Source: Henriciella barbarensis
Lineage (GTDB): Bacteria; Pseudomonadota; Alphaproteobacteria; Caulobacterales; Hyphomonadaceae
DNA length: 64,000 nucleotides
Assembly (NCBI RefSeq): GCF_003576345.1
Contig: NZ_QWGB01000007.1
Coordinates: 124,001 to 188,000 of the forward strand
Direction: 5' to 3'
The translations under genes were made by a program, and so were the position numbers. Shown here in pieces: positions 36,217 through 44,416 of this stretch. Every line of letters begins with the position of its first letter. Position 1 is the stretch's first letter. The notes under the pieces are model-generated. The model did no database searches. It was not told the origin of the DNA and saw only the letters and a program-made list of their open reading frames with translations.

Positions 36217-36927
36217 CTAGTCTTCAAATAGAGGGCGCGTGCCGTCCATCTCGTCCAGGATCTCACGGGCAAGAGGGACTGTTACCTCACGCCCATCACT
36301 CATTTCGTGAAGATTTTCCACGAAGTTTTCTATTGCCGCATAGCTGCGCTCTAGCCTGATGATCAGATAGGATTCTACTTCATCCGGCAGCTTCAGATAG
36401 CGGCGTTTCATTGCAGCCCTGAGACGGATCGACATCATATCATCATCGGGGGGGCCAAGCTCGATCAGTGTCATTGCGCTGAGTCGCGACTGAAGGTCTG
36501 GCAAGCGCGTGCGCCATCGCGCTGGTGGCAACCGTCCCGTCAACAGCAAGGAACCGCCATGACTGGCAGAGAGATTTATGAGCGATAGAAGGTTGTCGTC
36601 ATTTTCAACAAGGTCAGCGCGGTCGACAGCAACAGGTGTACGCGCGATTGCGTCAATCTTCTTGTGTGAGAGCTTGGAAAGCGCCTTCGCGCCCAGCATC
36701 GCACCACCGGCCAGCTCACACCAGGCCTGAGCAGCCGTTGTGAGACCGGAGAGTTCATCGCCGACCAGACAAAAAGCAGCGGTCCGCCAGTCAGGCCAGC
36801 GCTTCAGGAGCGCAAGCGCGGTCCTGTTGGCATCGGTAACCGCCAGCGTGTCCAGCGTGTGCCCCTGGCCCGGGAATTCGAACTTGAGCTGACGGCTCTT
36901 CCGTTGGGGATGGTCCGTACGAGACAC
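36217..36927 (-). CDS. hdaA: DnaA-related regulatory inactivation protein HdaA
   Basis: The 236-residue protein is a DnaA/Hda AAA-type ATPase without the DNA-binding domain. The N-terminal QLKFEF (residues 13-18) fits a beta-clamp binding motif, as required for RIDA, where clamp-loaded Hda makes DnaA hydrolyse ATP. The Walker A region reads GDELSGLTT (about 56-64): the usual Gly-Lys-Ser/Thr lysine is replaced. Hda proteins often diverge here, so activity may be retained. It lies between DUF2066 and ppk1. Confidence 0.9.
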   Translation of the reverse strand: MSRTDHPQRKSRQLKFEFPGQGHTLDTLAVTDANRTALALLKRWPDWRTAAFCLVGDELSGLTTAAQAWCELAGGAMLGAKALSKLSHKKIDAIARTPVAVDRADLVENDDNLLSLINLSASHGGSLLLTGRLPPARWRTRLPDLQSRLSAMTLIELGPPDDDMMSIRLRAAMKRRYLKLPDEVESYLIIRLERSYAAIENFVENLHEMSDGREVTVPLAREILDEMDGTRPLFED

Positions 36928-36932
36928 CAGGG

Positions 36933-37949
36933 CTAGCTCGGCGCGCGCGTTACCGCTGAGGTCATCACCCAGCCCAAATCATCAGCGTCCGCCGTCACAC
37001 CGCGTTCGCGCAGGCCTGAGATGAACTTGTCGCGCTCGCCAGCGTAAGCGAACCGAACGACGGCTCCCTGACGGGAAAGACCGATAATCTCGAAACCAAA
37101 CACTAGCGGCGAACGCGCCAGCGCACTTCGTAGCGAGTTCCATTCTGGAAGCGATGTAAACAGAACGGTCGCCTCGACGGGAGTGCGTTCGCCCGAACGA
37201 ATGATTGCTGAGCGTTTCCATACAGTGTCGAGCAGGTCGGCTGCGTTCTCTGCGGCCGCCTCCAGCGTCGCAGAAGAACCGGTTGTGCCGAGATCGGTCT
37301 CACCCGCAGCGGTCACGCTAATCAGGCGGACCCGGTAGCTACCCGCATCGCCAAGCAGTTCAGCCTTGATCGCGCGGCGGGCATTTGCCGCCATGACGTC
37401 GCCCTGCATTTCCTGCCATGCCGAGGACGACGTGGCCGACGTGCCGCGTGAAGTTTCAAACGGCGCCAGGCGTCCGCGCGAAGAATTTGGCCAGGCGGAA
37501 TTCCACGCAACCGCGTTCGCAGAGCTACGCACCGGGAATACGACGGATTTCGGCGCGAGTTGGTCGATATACGGAATGGACCGCTCATCAAGGAATTCGC
37601 GTACATTGGTCGGATTATAGACGACGGCGAGTTTGCCGACATATTTGCCGCCGCCGCGCTCTTCTTCTTCTACATCAACAGCTACGGCTAAACGGTTCGC
37701 CAGCGCGGCGCTGACCGCGCCTGACGAAAGCTTGCCGGAGCGGTCCTCCGGAAGCGTAAGGCGCTCGAAGAGCCTGTAGGCACCTTTGACACGCGCGGAG
37801 GCAAAGGCTTCCTGCTGGGCCTGGATCACACTGCCAGCGGTTTCTTCGACTTCGATCTCACGGATCGTGTAGATATCGCGCAGCTGGGCCGCCGCCGTGC
37901 CTGCTACGAAAAATACCACAGCAAACATCAGAAGGATTCGTCTGGTCAT
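36933..37949 (-). CDS. DUF2066 family exported protein
   Basis: The 338-residue protein has a signal peptide (RRILLMFAVVFFVAGTAAAQ) and the DUF2066 pattern: ARVKGAYRLFERLTLPEDR near the start, followed by beta-rich repeats that include the conserved RSSANAVAWNSAWPNS segment. Family function is unknown; it is usually encoded next to hdaA and purM as here. The start at 37949 (MTRRIL) follows AAAGGCGACCAA; the frame upstream overlaps the purM leader. Only 5 bases separate it from hdaA, which implies one transcript with hdaA, ppk1 and ppx. Confidence 0.85.
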   Translation of the reverse strand: MTRRILLMFAVVFFVAGTAAAQLRDIYTIREIEVEETAGSVIQAQQEAFASARVKGAYRLFERLTLPEDRSGKLSSGAVSAALANRLAVAVDVEEEERGGGKYVGKLAVVYNPTNVREFLDERSIPYIDQLAPKSVVFPVRSSANAVAWNSAWPNSSRGRLAPFETSRGTSATSSSAWQEMQGDVMAANARRAIKAELLGDAGSYRVRLISVTAAGETDLGTTGSSATLEAAAENAADLLDTVWKRSAIIRSGERTPVEATVLFTSLPEWNSLRSALARSPLVFGFEIIGLSRQGAVVRFAYAGERDKFISGLRERGVTADADDLGWVMTSAVTRAPS

Positions 37950-38060
37950 TTGGTCGCCTTTCCGACTCCGGTTCGAAATGTCCTTAGCAAGGCCGTAGGC
38001 ACGATGGAACCGCCATGTCCGGCTGGCCGAATATTCATCCACATGGTAACGCGCTTCCCC

Positions 38061-39086
38061 ATGACTTCAAAAGACAAACCCTCCCTCTCCTACAAGGATG
38101 CAGGTGTCGACATTGAGGCGGGCGAACGCCTTGTCGATGCGATCTCTCCATTGGCCAAGGCAACCCGCCGTGCAGGCGTCATGGGCGGTCTTGGCGGCTT
38201 CGGCGCTCTCTTCGACCTGAAGAAGGAGAACTGGAGGGACCCGATCCTCGTCTCAGGGACAGATGGTGTGGGCACCAAGCTCATGCTGGCCTTCGAGACC
38301 GGCATTCATAACACGGTCGGCATCGACCTCGTAGCCATGTGCGCGAATGATGTGCTGGCACAGGGGGCGGAGCCGCTTTTCTTCCTCGACTATTTCGCCT
38401 GCGGCAAGCTCGATGCGGGTATTGCCGAAGCGGTTGTGTCAGGCATCGCGGAAGGTTGCCGACAGGCAGGTTGCGCCCTAGTCGGCGGCGAAACGGCTGA
38501 AATGCCTGGCATGTATCCACCCGGCCACTACGACCTTGCGGGGTTCGTCGTTGGCGCTGTTGAGCGCGCGAATGTGCTGCCTCGCTTTGCAGAGATGAAG
38601 GCAGGCGACGTCCTGATCGGCGTCGCTTCGTCCGGCCCACACTCCAATGGCTATTCACTGATACGCCGCATCGTTGAGCGAACGGGCCTCGGCTGGGATG
38701 CAACTGCCCCCTTCGCGGACAAGCCGCTCGGCGACGCGCTGCTCACGCCTACCCGCCTTTATTCCCATGCCGCCCTGCCGCTTATCCGAAATGATCGGAT
38801 CAAGGGGCTCGCCCATATCACGGGCGGCGGCCTGACTGAAAACGTCCCGCGCATGCTGCCTGATGACCTGACACCCCGCTTTGATCGTGCAGCGTGGCCG
38901 CTTCCGGATATTTTCCGCTGGCTGCAGGAAGAAGGAAATGTCGCCGAGGATGAGATGCACCGGACCTTCAATATGGGTATCGGCCTCGTTTTTGCGGTCG
39001 CGCCCGACCAGGTTGATCGCGCGATTGCAGAGCTTGAAGCGGTTGGCGAAAGCCCCATCATCATTGGTGACATCGTTCCCGCATGA
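38061..39086 (+). CDS. purM: Phosphoribosylformylglycinamidine cyclo-ligase
   Basis: The 341-residue protein makes AIR from FGAM and ATP in purine synthesis. Diagnostic segments are LSYKDAGVDIEAGERLV, VSGTDGVGTKLMLAF, HNTVGIDLVAMCANDV, GGETAEMPGMYPPGHYDLAGF and LAHITGGGLTENVPRML. The start at 38061 (MTSKDKP) is preferred; an in-frame ATG at 38043 is possible and neither has a strong ribosome binding site. purN overlaps its end by 4 bases. It is divergent from the DUF2066-hdaA unit. Confidence 0.96.
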   Translation: MTSKDKPSLSYKDAGVDIEAGERLVDAISPLAKATRRAGVMGGLGGFGALFDLKKENWRDPILVSGTDGVGTKLMLAFETGIHNTVGIDLVAMCANDVLAQGAEPLFFLDYFACGKLDAGIAEAVVSGIAEGCRQAGCALVGGETAEMPGMYPPGHYDLAGFVVGAVERANVLPRFAEMKAGDVLIGVASSGPHSNGYSLIRRIVERTGLGWDATAPFADKPLGDALLTPTRLYSHAALPLIRNDRIKGLAHITGGGLTENVPRMLPDDLTPRFDRAAWPLPDIFRWLQEEGNVAEDEMHRTFNMGIGLVFAVAPDQVDRAIAELEAVGESPIIIGDIVPA

Positions 39087-39676
39087 GACGGCTCAATCTT
39101 GGCATCCTGATTTCTGGCCGAGGCTCCAATATGGAAAGCCTGCTACGAGCCTCGATCCATGAAGCCTACCCGGCGAAACCGAGGCTGGTAATCGCAAACA
39201 AAGAAGGAGCTCCCGGGCTTGACGCCGCGAAGCGGTTCGGGATTGGAACAGCGCTCATTCCGCACCGGCAGTTCGATGATCGCCGCGCCTTCGAAGAGGA
39301 GCTGCATAAAGCGCTCGTCCGGCACGAAATTGAAATCGTCGCGCTTGCAGGCTTCATGCGCGTGCTGACGCCTTGGTTTGTCGGCAAATGGGAAGGCCGG
39401 ATGGTGAACATCCATCCATCGCTTCTACCTGCCTATCCAGGTCTTGATACCCATGCGCGGGCGATCGCGGCAGGTGAGAGCGAGGCTGGCTGTACAGTGC
39501 ACTGGGTCAGCGAAGGCGTCGATGAAGGCGCGATTATCGGCCAGGCCCGCGTGCCCGTGAAAGCAGGCGATACCCCAGATAGCCTTGCCGAACGTGTTCT
39601 GATCGCCGAACATGAGCTTTATCCGCGCGCCCTGGCCGATGCGTGCCGAATGATTACTGCACCGTCAGCGCACTGA
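39083..39676 (+). CDS. purN: Phosphoribosylglycinamide formyltransferase
   Basis: The 197-residue enzyme formylates GAR with 10-formyl-THF. It shows LGILISGRGSNMESLLRA, the LAGFMRVLTPWFV segment, and the catalytic MVNIHPSLLPAYPGLDTHARA and GCTVHWVSEGVDEGAIIGQA blocks with the essential Asn, His and Asp. The ATG overlaps the purM stop (ATGA), so the two are translationally coupled. The last 23 bases overlap the end of the convergent BLUF gene. Confidence 0.96.
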   Translation: MRRLNLGILISGRGSNMESLLRASIHEAYPAKPRLVIANKEGAPGLDAAKRFGIGTALIPHRQFDDRRAFEEELHKALVRHEIEIVALAGFMRVLTPWFVGKWEGRMVNIHPSLLPAYPGLDTHARAIAAGESEAGCTVHWVSEGVDEGAIIGQARVPVKAGDTPDSLAERVLIAEHELYPRALADACRMITAPSAH

Positions 39677-40094
39677 AACTGTCGAGCAACGCGCGCAGAT
39701 AGACGTCCATAGCCCAACGATCAGAGTCGGCAGGCTTGTCGGCGAGGCGCGTCGCGCACTCGACGATGTCTGCAAGCTGGCGCACTTGCCCGCGTTCCAG
39801 GTCTCGCCCGGCCCGGTAAGCCAGCGGCCACCCCGGAAACAGCCGGCCCGGCACATCATCATGAAAAATCACGTGGCAGTTTTCGTGTCGCCAGTCCCGC
39901 CGGATACGCGCAAAGGAGCCGCGCACTGCTGCTTCATCACCTTCAATGACTTGTAGGCAAAACTGGTCCTGTTGAATCAGAAGTCCTGTGATCGCCGCCC
40001 TGCGGTTATGATCCCGCGCCGCCGCGAGAAGATCATAAAGCGCATCACCGTGAAGCGACGGTCGGGCTTTCGAAAGATAGATCAAACGTTTCAA
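39654..40094 (-). CDS. BLUF-domain blue-light photoreceptor
   Basis: The 146-residue protein is a short BLUF protein that would bind FAD. The photoactive residues sit at the spacing of PixD/AppA: Y6 (RLIYLSKA), N30 (DHNRRAAITGLL), Q48 (FCLQVIEG) and W89 (FPGWPLAY), exactly two positions before PixD numbering throughout. After the domain (about 95 residues) there is only a helical tail of about 50 residues, so output must be by protein-protein contact. The partner is not evident; no EAL or GGDEF gene is adjacent, pleD being 12 kb away. A CtrA-like box lies 46-64 bases upstream. Confidence 0.92.
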   Translation of the reverse strand: MKRLIYLSKARPSLHGDALYDLLAAARDHNRRAAITGLLIQQDQFCLQVIEGDEAAVRGSFARIRRDWRHENCHVIFHDDVPGRLFPGWPLAYRAGRDLERGQVRQLADIVECATRLADKPADSDRWAMDVYLRALLDSFSALTVQ

Positions 40095-40139
40095 CGGCGC
40101 GGATCCTCCAGGCTACGACGAATCAACTATCGCGCGACA

Positions 40140-40158
40140 ATGGTTAATTTGCGTTTAC
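40140..40158 (-). promoter_or_regulatory. Candidate CtrA binding site upstream of the BLUF gene
   Basis: On the minus strand the sequence is GTAA-N7-TTAACCAT. It contains a perfect TTAACCAT half site and differs from the full TTAA-N7-TTAA consensus at one base. It sits 46-64 bases before the BLUF start codon and between that gene and the ndk terminator, in the right place for control of the BLUF promoter. Confidence 0.5.
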
Positions 40159-40167
40159 CAAACAAAA

Positions 40168-40196
40168 GGGCCCTCTCGCTTGCGACGAGAGGGCCC
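40168..40196 (-). terminator. Rho-independent terminator of ndk
   Basis: A perfect 11-base GC-rich stem (40168-40178 with 40186-40196, 7-base loop) is followed on the minus strand by TTTTGTT. It lies 26 bases after the ndk stop and isolates the BLUF gene from ndk read-through. Confidence 0.9.
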
Positions 40197-40221
40197 TCAA
40201 TTCATCGATGCTGATGAGCGT

Positions 40222-40644
40222 TTAGCCCGTGATGTCAGCTTCGGAGAAGAACTGGCGGATCTCGATGGCAGCGTTCTCTTCGCTGTCAGAACCGTGAACC
40301 GAGTTCTCACCGATCGACTTTGCGTAGAGCTTTCGGATGGTGCCCTCTTCAGCGTCTGCCGGGTTGGTTGCGCCCATGACATCGCGATGAGCTTTGACGG
40401 CATTCTCGCCTTCGAGGACCTGAACGACGACTGGGCCTGAGGTCATGAAGTCAACGAGTTCACCGAAGAATGGACGCTCCTTATGAACTTCGTAGAAACG
40501 CTCGGCTTGCTCACGGGTCATCTTGATACGGCGCTGGCCGATGATGCGGAGGCCTGCCTTCTCGATGACAGCGTTCACGGCACCGGTCAGGTTACGCTCG
40601 GTGGCGTCCGGCTTGATGATCGAAAAAGTACGTTGGATAGCCAT
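40222..40644 (-). CDS. ndk: Nucleoside diphosphate kinase
   Basis: The 140-residue enzyme equalises nucleoside triphosphates through a phosphohistidine. Family features are [17 protein letters not shown] at the start, [24 protein letters not shown], and the active-site segment [16 protein letters not shown] with the catalytic histidine. The start MAIQRTFS at 40644 follows GAAGGAGCC. It is monocistronic between its own promoter and the terminator at 40168-40196. Confidence 0.97.
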   Translation of the reverse strand: MAIQRTFSIIKPDATERNLTGAVNAVIEKAGLRIIGQRRIKMTREQAERFYEVHKERPFFGELVDFMTSGPVVVQVLEGENAVKAHRDVMGATNPADAEEGTIRKLYAKSIGENSVHGSDSEENAAIEIRQFFSEADITG

Positions 40645-40791
40645 GAATGGCTCCTTCAATGGTCTTGATTGGTGTGAAACTCTCGCGCGGCCTATAGCGA
40701 GCAGGCTGCAGTCGGGCAACTCTTGCTGACAGGCTGGCCTTGAGCGACTAGGTTCAAGCCAGATTGCCGCGTGAGAAAAGGATTTCGGGCC

Positions 40792-40980
40792 ATGATCGGT
40801 ATTTTCAGATTGATGATAGCACTGGCCGTTCTGATTTCGGCAATCTACGCGCTCATCTGGCTCTGGACAGGCACCATTCCCGCCTACGGAGCAGAGATCA
40901 TGGGGACGCTCGGCATTCTCACCATCGTTTCGTTGATCATATTGTTGATATCGAGGCCAAATAGCCCGCCAAAGGCCTAG
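40792..40980 (+). CDS. Small two-segment membrane protein
   Basis: The frame encodes 62 residues from ATG at 40792 ([19 protein letters not shown]) with two hydrophobic segments (about residues 6-26 and 37-53) and a short basic end. AAAAGGA lies about 11 bases upstream. It is divergent from ndk and overlaps the end of holC by 4 bases. I do not recognise a family; it looks like a genuine small inner-membrane protein. Confidence 0.6.
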   Translation: MIGIFRLMIALAVLISAIYALIWLWTGTIPAYGAEIMGTLGILTIVSLIILLISRPNSPPKA

Positions 40981-41447
40981 CCGGCCTCTTTCCAGCCGCC
41001 CTGGTCTGTCTGCTGAAAGTAGCGGGTGGTGAGCCCTGCATCAGACGCCGCCTTATACATCTTGCGCGCCTTGTTGCGTACCGGCGTATCACCATCGTCG
41101 AACATCACCATGCACCGCGTATAAGACGCGTTGACCGGCATATCTGCCCCGTCCATCAATAGTGCGACGGCAGCCTCATTCAGGTTATCAGGCTTCTCAG
41201 CGATCAGGACCGGCTGACGCGCCGGGTCCAGGCCTGCTGCCTCAGCCTGTCCATGAGGCAGGAAACTCTGGTCATCGTACGTCCAGAGCGCCGCGTCCAG
41301 CGCCCCGCGACGACGGATATCGGGGCTGACGGCGAGCACGCGCCAGCCCCGCTCCAGACATTTCTCCAGCAGAGGCCCGGCCGCCTGCTCAAGCGTTGTG
41401 CGCTTGAGGTGATAGAACCACCATTCAGGTTTGCTGGTTTCACTCAT
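40977..41447 (-). CDS. holC: DNA polymerase III subunit chi
   Basis: The 156-residue protein matches Hol[44 protein letters not shown] and [15 protein letters not shown]. Chi links the clamp loader to single-strand binding protein at the replication fork. It overlaps the upstream DUF1493-like gene by 4 bases and lies in a pepA-holC unit, a conserved arrangement in Proteobacteria. Confidence 0.92.
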   Translation of the reverse strand: MSETSKPEWWFYHLKRTTLEQAAGPLLEKCLERGWRVLAVSPDIRRRGALDAALWTYDDQSFLPHGQAEAAGLDPARQPVLIAEKPDNLNEAAVALLMDGADMPVNASYTRCMVMFDDGDTPVRNKARKMYKAASDAGLTTRYFQQTDQGGWKEAG

Positions 41448-41731
41448 GAACGGGCCTCAAACTGACTGAAGGCGTACAATTCGCGAAGCGTGAGGTCAGC
41501 GCATTGTTGGTTGAATGGCCACCCCCCGCAATCAGGTAGGTATTTGTATGGGTCAATTTCGAATGCGGAGGGAACGGTATGTCCCGCCGCAGCCATCTCC
41601 ATCAAAGTCCAACCAAGCTCGTCATCGTCTATCCGCAGGTCTTTGTAGAGCCAAGTGTCGCGCGTGCACGCATCACCAGTGACGTCGCCGAAGGCCGCAA
41701 CAAATTCCTCGAGTGTTACGGCCTTCTTCAT
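41444..41731 (-). CDS. Small acidic protein, DUF1493-like
   Basis: The 95-residue protein (start MKKAVTLEEFVAAFG at 41731, six bases beyond the pepA stop) is acidic. Its layout of TWLYKDLRIDDDELGWTLMEMA and AFEIDPYKYLPDCG resembles the DUF1493 family, small helical proteins of acyl-carrier-like size. It lacks the Asp-Ser-Leu phosphopantetheine attachment motif, so it is not a functional carrier. It sits between pepA and holC in one transcript, with a 4-base overlap with holC. Function unknown. Confidence 0.6.
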   Translation of the reverse strand: MKKAVTLEEFVAAFGDVTGDACTRDTWLYKDLRIDDDELGWTLMEMAAAGHTVPSAFEIDPYKYLPDCGGWPFNQQCADLTLRELYAFSQFEARS

Positions 41732-41736
41732 GTCAA

Positions 41737-43203
41737 TCAGCCCTCGTAATTGTCGGCGATCCAACGATCGAGCAGGCGCGGGCCGAATCCAGATGCCCAG
41801 CTCGGGTCGAGCGGCGACTTCTCGGTCTCGACCCAGGCAACGCCTGCAATGTCGAGGTGGGTCCAGGCCTGACCTTCATTGATGAAGCGCTTTAGGAACT
41901 GCGCCGCCGTGATGGAGCCGGCAGACTTACCGCCAATATTCTTCATGTCAGCGAATTGCGATTTCAGCTGTCGGTCATACTCAGGACCGATTGGAAGGCG
42001 CCAGACGCGTTCCCCTTCGTAGAGGCCCGCCTTGGTAAGCTGTTCGGCCATCTCGTCACTGTCGGTGAAGAGACCTGCATGATGATGGCCGAGCGAAACT
42101 ACGATCGCGCCGGTCAGCGTCGCAAGATCAACGATGGATTTTGGCGTGAACTCCTTCTGGGCGTACCAGAGCACGTCAGCGAGCACGAGACGACCTTCGG
42201 CGTCGGTGTTCTGGACTTCAATAGTCTGACCAGATGCCGAGGTGAGGATATCGCCCGGACGAATTGCGTTACCGTCAGGCATGTTCTCAACGAGGCCGAC
42301 CAGACCGACCACGTTTGCCTTGGCCTTGCGCTTGGCGAGCGCAAGCATGGCGCCGGTGACGGCGGCTGCACCACCCATATCGCCGCGCATTGCTTCCATA
42401 CCCGGGCCAGGTTTCAGTGAGATGCCGCCAGTGTCAAAGCACACACCCTTGCCGCATAAAGCCACTGGTGCGTCCCCATCCTGGCCGCCCATCCACTTCA
42501 TGATAGCGAGCTTGGATTCCTTCACGGACCCCTGCCCGACGCCGAGCAGCGAACCCATACCCAAGGCTTCCATCTCTTTCTCACCAAGCACTTCGACCTC
42601 AAGTCCGTGCTTCTCGAGTTCCTTGATGCGATCAGCAAAGCTTGCCGGATAGAGAATATTCGGCGGAAGGTTCATCAGGTCCCGCGCCATGAACGTACCG
42701 TCTGCGGCTGCGTCAAGTGGTGCCCATTTGTCTGCGGCAGCTGAAACGTCGCCAGCGACAAGCGTGAAGGTCTCAAGGCTCGGCTTGTCATCATCCTTCA
42801 GTTTCGTGAAGTAATGATCGAAGCGATAGGAGGCGAGCTTAGCGCCAATCGCGACCCGCGCCGCAAACTCAGCGTCATCGGCATACAGAGCGAGCGATTT
42901 AAAACCGCTGCCAGCCTGACTTTTGACCAGCAGCGCGCCGATCTTCTCCTGAGCGCGTGCGTCGCGGTCGGCTGGCTTGCCACCACCGATCAGGACGGCG
43001 CGGCGGGCAGACGCCCCTTTCGGCAGGACAACGACAGCTGTCTGGCCATGCTTGCCAGTAAAGCGCTTCTGCTCGAGCGCCTCGCTCAAAAGACCGCCGC
43101 TTGATTCGTCCAGCGATGCGGCTGCGCCCGGCAGGCCACCGTCCTGATCGACAACAAATGCGACAATTTCGGTTTCTGCTTGTTCAGCGAATGTGATTTT
43201 CAT
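41737..43203 (-). CDS. pepA: Leucyl aminopeptidase (M17)
   Basis: The 488-residue two-metal aminopeptidase removes N-terminal residues from peptides. Active-site segments are GKGVCFDTGGISLKPGPGME, GDMGGAAAVTGAMLAL, and NTDAEGRLVLADVL with the metal-binding Asp and Glu. The start MKITFAEQAE at 43203 is set by homology. It heads the minus-strand unit with the DUF1493-like gene and holC and is divergent from lptF. Confidence 0.96.
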   Translation of the reverse strand: MKITFAEQAETEIVAFVVDQDGGLPGAAASLDESSGGLLSEALEQKRFTGKHGQTAVVVLPKGASARRAVLIGGGKPADRDARAQEKIGALLVKSQAGSGFKSLALYADDAEFAARVAIGAKLASYRFDHYFTKLKDDDKPSLETFTLVAGDVSAAADKWAPLDAAADGTFMARDLMNLPPNILYPASFADRIKELEKHGLEVEVLGEKEMEALGMGSLLGVGQGSVKESKLAIMKWMGGQDGDAPVALCGKGVCFDTGGISLKPGPGMEAMRGDMGGAAAVTGAMLALAKRKAKANVVGLVGLVENMPDGNAIRPGDILTSASGQTIEVQNTDAEGRLVLADVLWYAQKEFTPKSIVDLATLTGAIVVSLGHHHAGLFTDSDEMAEQLTKAGLYEGERVWRLPIGPEYDRQLKSQFADMKNIGGKSAGSITAAQFLKRFINEGQAWTHLDIAGVAWVETEKSPLDPSWASGFGPRLLDRWIADNYEG

Positions 43204-43300
43204 GAATAAACTCCGTTTGACGCGAAAACTAAGCATCGACGCGCGCCAATCAACTCGCTAGGCAGGGCGACGCACACAAAAAACTGTTTTCCAAGGCGCA

Positions 43301-44416
43301 ATGAAACTCATTCAGAGCTATCTTTTCAGGCAAGTGTTTCGCTCTGTCTTGATCATTGTCGGCGGCTTGACGCTTCTGGCGATCCTGGCTCAAGGCCTGT
43401 CGCAGACTGATATCATTGTCGAAAATCGCCAGTCGGCCCTCACGTACTTCACCATCGTTGCGCTTGGCGCGCCGCAGGTGATTGCGCTTCTCACTCCGCT
43501 TGCTGTGTTCGTCGCTACTATCTGGTCTCTCAACAAGCTCCACCGCGACAATGAGGTTGTTGTGGCTGGCGCAGCCGGGATGACCCGCTGGGACATCGCC
43601 TCGCCCATTCTCCGCCTCGCCGTACTCGCAGCCATTGTCCACCTCGGCGTCAATCTGTGGGTTCAACCGACTGCCCAGCGTCTGTTACGCGAAACTGTAC
43701 AGGACGCCCGTACTGATCTGGCGACATCGCTGGTCCGCCCCGGACAATTCACCACCGCAGGAGAAGGCCTCACAGTTTTCGCCCGGGAATCGCGCGGCGG
43801 TGACCTGATCGGCGTGCTGATTTCAGACAATCGCGCGACCGAAACCGATTCGCGTGATTACCTCGCCCAACGTGGACGTTTTGTCGAAGTCGATGGCGTA
43901 CCGAGCATCATCATGTGGGAAGGGCAGATACATCAAGTCGACGAAAATGGAGCTCTGTCGGTCTTGAACTTCGACCAGTCGACCTTCGATCTGACACCTT
44001 TCGTCGATGATAACGCTGCCGTCGTCCTTAAGGCGTCCGACCGGTATCTTCACGAGCTCCTTTATATCGACACGACCAGCTATCAGGAGCTACAGGATCA
44101 GGAAGCCTTCCTTTCCGAAGCCAATGCGCGCCTTACGACACCGCTCGTCTCGATCGCTATGGCTCTCATTGCGATAATGGCGGTACTTGGCGGCGATTTC
44201 AGCCGGCGAGGCTATTCCCGACGTATTGCTTTCGCCACCGGCGGCGCGCTCCTGCTCGTAATCGTCCAACTGGTCGTTCAGTCCGCCAGCCGCAATAGTA
44301 TCGGCGCGAATATCGCGCAGTGGCTTGTTCCACTCGGCACGGCGGCTGCGCTTTCGCTCATCTTCTTCAAGTGGCGGCTAACTGTGCCGTCACGCACACT
44401 GGGGGCGGCGCACTGA
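43301..44416 (+). CDS. lptF: LPS export ABC transporter permease LptF
   Basis: The 371-residue YjgP/YjgQ-family protein has six transmembrane segments in two groups of three around a periplasmic jellyroll of about 180 residues. It begins IQSYLFRQVFRSVLIIVGG. With LptG and LptB it extracts lipopolysaccharide from the inner membrane. The lptG ATG overlaps its stop by one base. Confidence 0.95.
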   Translation: MKLIQSYLFRQVFRSVLIIVGGLTLLAILAQGLSQTDIIVENRQSALTYFTIVALGAPQVIALLTPLAVFVATIWSLNKLHRDNEVVVAGAAGMTRWDIASPILRLAVLAAIVHLGVNLWVQPTAQRLLRETVQDARTDLATSLVRPGQFTTAGEGLTVFARESRGGDLIGVLISDNRATETDSRDYLAQRGRFVEVDGVPSIIMWEGQIHQVDENGALSVLNFDQSTFDLTPFVDDNAAVVLKASDRYLHELLYIDTTSYQELQDQEAFLSEANARLTTPLVSIAMALIAIMAVLGGDFSRRGYSRRIAFATGGALLLVIVQLVVQSASRNSIGANIAQWLVPLGTAAALSLIFFKWRLTVPSRTLGAAH

